From assembly GCA_947566075.1 (NCBI GenBank), contig CANOIM010000002.1, positions 181,905 through 245,904 on the forward strand: a stretch of 64,000 nt of DNA, read 5' to 3'. How positions within the stretch are numbered: the first letter of the stretch is position 1; every line of letters begins with the position of its first letter. The notes beneath the pieces are model-generated. The model made no database searches, was not told where the DNA came from, and was given only the letters and a program-made list of their open reading frames with translations. A program made the translations under genes and the position numbers. The stretch is from an uncultured Eggerthellaceae bacterium. Its GTDB lineage: Bacteria; Actinomycetota; Coriobacteriia; Coriobacteriales; Eggerthellaceae. Positions 62,401-64,000 of this stretch are shown piece by piece.

Positions 62401-64000
62401 TCACACGGATGCTCTGGGGCATACCGAGCACCTCTCCTATGACGTGCGAGGCAACGCCGTTGCCTATGGCCAGCCAGGAGGAGGCACCTCTGCCTTCGCC
62501 TATGACGTCCTAGGGAACCTGATATCTGAGACGGATGCGGTGGGTGCCACCACGCGCTATGAGGTGGATGCCTTAGGGTTGGCCACCCAGGTGACCGAAG
62601 CCAATGGGGCGGTCTACCAATACTCCTATGATGCCGTGGGCCGCATGACGCAGGCGCGCTCTCCTTTGGGCTACATCCGTTCCTTCACCTACGGTGCGGC
62701 GGACCTTCCCCTCACGGAAGCGGACAACCTGGGGCTTGCCATAGATTACAAGCTGGACGCCCTCGGGCGCATCACGAAGGCAACGGCTCAAGGGGCGGCA
62801 GAGACCTTCGCCTATGACAGGGGTGGCAACCTCGCCTCCCACACTGACCGCACGGGAGCCACCGAGTCCTTCACCTATGACGCCCTCTCCCGCCTCACCG
62901 GCTATGAGGATGGCTCGGGCGTGCAGGAGGCCTACGGCTATGACGGCCGTGGCAACATCACCTCGGTCACAGCGGGAAGCACTCGCACCTCCTACGCCTT
63001 TGACGGGGCTGGCAACCTCACCTCTGTGAGCAAGGGCACCCAGATTGCCGCCCGCTACAGCTATGACCGCGCAGGACGCACGGTAGCTGCAGAAGACGGC
63101 GCTGGGAACAAGACCACCTTCGGCTATGACGCGGTAGGGAACCTCACGAAGCAGACGGATCCAACGGGGGCTGTCTGGCGCTACGAATACGACGAGGCGG
63201 GCAATGTGACAAGCTCTACCTCTCCGGGGAATACCAAGCAGAAGTGGGTCTATGATGCGGCGGGCAGGCTCACCGAAGCGCAGGATGCTGACGGGGCGAA
63301 GACCGTCTATGAGCGGGACGTCATGGGCAACGTCACCTCCGTGAGAGATCCTCTGGGGCGGGTCACCTCCTACAGCTATGACGCAGAGGGCAACCTCGCT
63401 CAGACCACTGACCCATCCGGTTCTATTGAGACCATGGTCTATGATCTCAAAGGGCGCTTGGCTTCCCTCACCTCTCCTTCGGGGACCAGCACTCGCTATG
63501 ACTACGATGCTCTGGATAACCTGCTTGCAAAGTCATACACGGCAGCGGAGGGGCAAGATGTCTCCTACGCCTACGACGGCGAAGGGAACAAGGTCAGTCG
63601 CTCTGACAAGACGGGAAATGCCTCCTTCACCTACGATGGTGCGGGCCGCTTGACCTCAGAGACCGATGGGTTCGGGCAACGGTTAGCCTATTCTTATGAT
63701 GATGTCGGGCGCCTGTCCTCCATCACCTACCCCGAAGGGGAGGTGGCCACCTATGCTTACGATGAGGCAGGGAACCTCGCATCCGTCAGCGCTCCTGAGG
63801 GCGCCTATGCCTACGCCTATGATGAGGCTGCACGGCCCGTGAGCCTCACGCGTCCTGATGGGTCTGTCACCCGCACTGCCTATGACGGGGAAGGACGCAT
63901 AACCTCCGTTGAGAGCTTGAGTTCTGAGGGGCAAGGGCTCTCCACCTTCACCTACGCCTATGACCCAGAAGGGCGCATAGCCTCTGAAGAGTCTTCTGTA
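56405..64000 (+). CDS. giant YD-repeat (RHS-type) membrane-anchored surface protein, partial
   Basis: One open frame from ATG at 56405 to the window edge, 2,532 codons without a stop, so the 3' end is missing. Residues about 14-278 hold six or seven hydrophobic helices, the last ending in APLSYAAE, a possible cleavage site. A Pro/Asp/Glu-rich linker follows (about 287-360). Next comes a WapA-like region (about 440-510, RPGIDWQYTLVGSVIKE), a DNRLRE-like carbohydrate-binding domain (about 590-760), a LysM-like segment (about 892-940, DTLPYIASHYGTTLDQLARDN), a DUF6531-like domain (about 970-1060, VNMNTGNFVLEG) and then YD repeats to the end (xYDGxGN, xYDAxGRxxS). RHS/WapA proteins often end in a variable toxin domain; that end is not visible. 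Confidence 0.9.
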   Translation, partial: MSQGKLKDALRGTGILSVILFALISAVVSAALVCADALRPPSWGLVVAEVVCIFVAFALICCAWAPLTGREQKLPAKAAAKAAPLVLARCGVIIIGLMAAVLLYGVLAFLLDLTLFPLIGTASALTLLEVGAALGAIALSPLPILLLMGASASQGEGFHPLKEVRACQGAYGPILVAAIIFSAASWLLRILCGLIPSDLAALLIFAILSWALGTAWLFTSIVMARKTLQTGGSSAWWASGLKHLWERHLRKGALAATSCLLAFTLGFSLLGAAPLSYAAEILDPSVPQPVEPDVYTPPEDDAPAPEEDAAQGSQAPASSDADSSQPPDAVPDEEAPEIPALPPEDYYDQPEVEGTPVALEGEATLVQLSERSYTTVIGGADIAYEDHAGNVRAIDNTLEAVSAPASEEPQGYRNKRNAFTAELTVGTEEDDDGGLTLWKDGRSVGLIPQGVDFSRARAEGEAIRYTEARPGIDWQYTLVGSVIKEDIVLLHPVEEQAFDTRLQLSEGLHANLVDGICLISDEDDAEVMSIAAPIATDAAGEVSDNLVLGLEEREGELFLTLAPDWEWLASPERAYPVRIDPTVDIAPSAVRLSCVEQQWRNLVVGENGYAYAGYDDGVKTGTGVYNHGVGHAICRAYAEINYDFSYIMSEARIDSATFSLYQHRAYSGGATNFGLYRVVEPWSFNGLSWANQEGLTHELVCFRQANTSPGYINWDVRECVNNWIQGVYPQHGFCVKAEYERGMQCEMFQNRYAANPPALTINWTIPDPVDEGRPLDATTVKIRTLTEHDADNKLQLDGVFADGEATPRATVAYTLDPTGETGISYASRSYKYPDSTEWQASIPNATRYKDKLSNWQSHVFSSLAYDTLYKVRALAVKDGVSGKEGVSDTFLVYKATAKDTLPYIASHYGTTLDQLARDNRVQDCLVVGGNTIFVRNPKTNTPYNPGDLTEDQKRRIDSGLMGRGKHCEYGFEPVNMNTGNFVLEGIDATAPDLEGAFEVRRTYNSKDAGTSGALGRGWAMSFTDHISAEASGALVYTASDGASYFFDPDGEGGYVLDGDAGFEMSRIAYRPDGAKETDPDLFRYEVRAKDHTLYAFDCYGMLTSVTSPSGLTTQIGYGKDHLMESVTSPAGRVFRFAHDGLGRVSALTLPDGNTVTYGYDGRGDLVTVKEAGGGEIRYVYDGAGRMTEWYDPSGAPMVRNTYDDQGRVTYQYDANGNRSALAYAEGATTATDANGHITTYRFDDRYRTVGITYPDGTSISRAYDGAGNLISDEDGTYSYDGAGNRASVTDLRGQTTTYSHDEAGRITRVTYPDGEAVTYERDGRGNITREASSTGRVITRTFDELCRKTSETDADGVVTSFAYAGADLTSETDALGNTTTYGHDGMGRVTSVTDPEGNTSYTSYDAMGRVIAETDGVGGSTRYGLDARGLLLSYTDANGNTTAYSYDGAANLTSMTDPDGGRWTYGHDRVGNLTSETDPLGHTTTYAYDGRGRKVSATDGAGVTESWTYDGRGRVTSHTLPSGGTEAFSYEGALEVASTETDALGNVTRRTFDARGNVASITYPDGGTETFAYAGEELTSHTSPGGLASTISRSPAGRIQGIDQSGRPWSFAYDEAGRAISATDPMGSTSLIANDASGRQVSVTDAEGGVRRLTYDGAGRVTAVTDPLGNVTASTYDGLGNIISETDALGNVTAYSHGWDGQLTFVTDPCGNTTTYSYDAAGNLISEADGRGAVTAYAYDEANRPILKTDPLGRETSYGYDSAGNLVRITLPDGSVERLGYDASGNVVSATDASGRTVSLEVDFRGNPVSATGEGLGTEAYGYDTEGRLTSFTDAAGRRASTLYDLWGSAVLDVSVQGGATATTYDALGRVASETDAAGATTRYGYDGRGNLTSVTGPTGATTRYGYDAAGRMIQMVDALGQITSWEVDAAGNALSERDPDGYLSRFAYDGLGRQVASVNGRGDETSVTYDAVGNITAVTDGEGNADAYSYDLAGQLISHTDALGHTEHLSYDVRGNAVAYGQPGGGTSAFAYDVLGNLISETDAVGATTRYEVDALGLATQVTEANGAVYQYSYDAVGRMTQARSPLGYIRSFTYGAADLPLTEADNLGLAIDYKLDALGRITKATAQGAAETFAYDRGGNLASHTDRTGATESFTYDALSRLTGYEDGSGVQEAYGYDGRGNITSVTAGSTRTSYAFDGAGNLTSVSKGTQIAARYSYDRAGRTVAAEDGAGNKTTFGYDAVGNLTKQTDPTGAVWRYEYDEAGNVTSSTSPGNTKQKWVYDAAGRLTEAQDADGAKTVYERDVMGNVTSVRDPLGRVTSYSYDAEGNLAQTTDPSGSIETMVYDLKGRLASLTSPSGTSTRYDYDALDNLLAKSYTAAEGQDVSYAYDGEGNKVSRSDKTGNASFTYDGAGRLTSETDGFGQRLAYSYDDVGRLSSITYPEGEVATYAYDEAGNLASVSAPEGAYAYAYDEAARPVSLTRPDGSVTRTAYDGEGRITSVESLSSEGQGLSTFTYAYDPEGRIASEESSV

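Noticed and set aside
59270..64000. CRISPR-like regular repeats
   Set aside because: The regularity is at protein level (YD repeats). DNA units vary and there are no constant repeats with unique spacers.

Overview
The window looks like chromosomal DNA from an anaerobic, high-GC actinobacterium, most likely class Coriobacteriia (inference from composition, gene repertoire and gene order; no 16S gene is present). Anaerobic energy genes (a four-subunit 2-oxoacid:ferredoxin oxidoreductase, acetate kinase and phosphotransacetylase) sit beside standard housekeeping genes. Most genes lie on the + strand in tightly packed, often overlapping operons.

Layout. 1-2.4 kb: fmt and rsmB (translation initiation, 16S rRNA methylation). 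2.4-8.1 kb: a DUF488 gene, then a cluster with an XRE-cupin regulator, a medium-chain-type acyl-CoA synthetase and a ferredoxin-linked oxidoreductase (delta, alpha, beta, gamma). 8.2-12.1 kb: an unknown membrane protein and a polar amino-acid ABC transporter whose permease carries an extra extracytoplasmic domain. 12.1-14.4 kb: UDP-galactopyranose mutase and a GT2 glycosyltransferase. 14.4-21 kb: DegV, then ileS-lspA-rluD-coaBC. 21.0-21.4 kb: a hairpin-rich spacer beside tRNA-Pro(GGG). 21.5-28.1 kb: unknown membrane protein, TerC, lipid kinase, RNase D, zinc metallopeptidase, xseA-xseB and a HIT protein.

28.2-36.5 kb is the most plastic stretch. ackA and pta, often neighbours elsewhere, are separated by about 6 kb of accessory DNA: a flavin-type protein, a tiny membrane ORF, two toxin-antitoxin modules (RHH/PIN and Phd/RelE-ParE), and an island bounded by an approximately 340-bp, approximately 95% identical direct repeat. 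Each repeat copy consists of the 3' end of the second toxin gene plus the 3' end of pta. The island holds a drug/metabolite transporter gene broken by one in-frame stop, a Fic-domain protein and an AAA/DUF4143 ATPase. The arrangement is what single-crossover integration of a circular molecule, or a segmental duplication, would leave.

36.6-47.1 kb: the pyrimidine operon pyrR-pyrB-pyrC-carA-carB-pyrK-pyrD-pyrF, with a PyrR-binding-like RNA hairpin in the leader and no pyrE, followed by gmk. 47.1-55.5 kb: rpoZ, thiI, the DNA-uptake pair comEA-comEC, holA, an S20 gene (rpsT) with a long charged C-terminal extension, and lepA. 55.5-56.4 kb: a spacer with a second copy of the 90-bp repeat seen near 21 kb, a dispersed-repeat-like motif and a 107-bp MITE-like inverted repeat. 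From 56.4 kb to the window edge runs one uninterrupted frame of at least 2,532 codons: a giant YD-repeat (RHS-type) surface protein with a multi-helix membrane domain at its N-terminus, behind a near-consensus promoter in AT-rich DNA.
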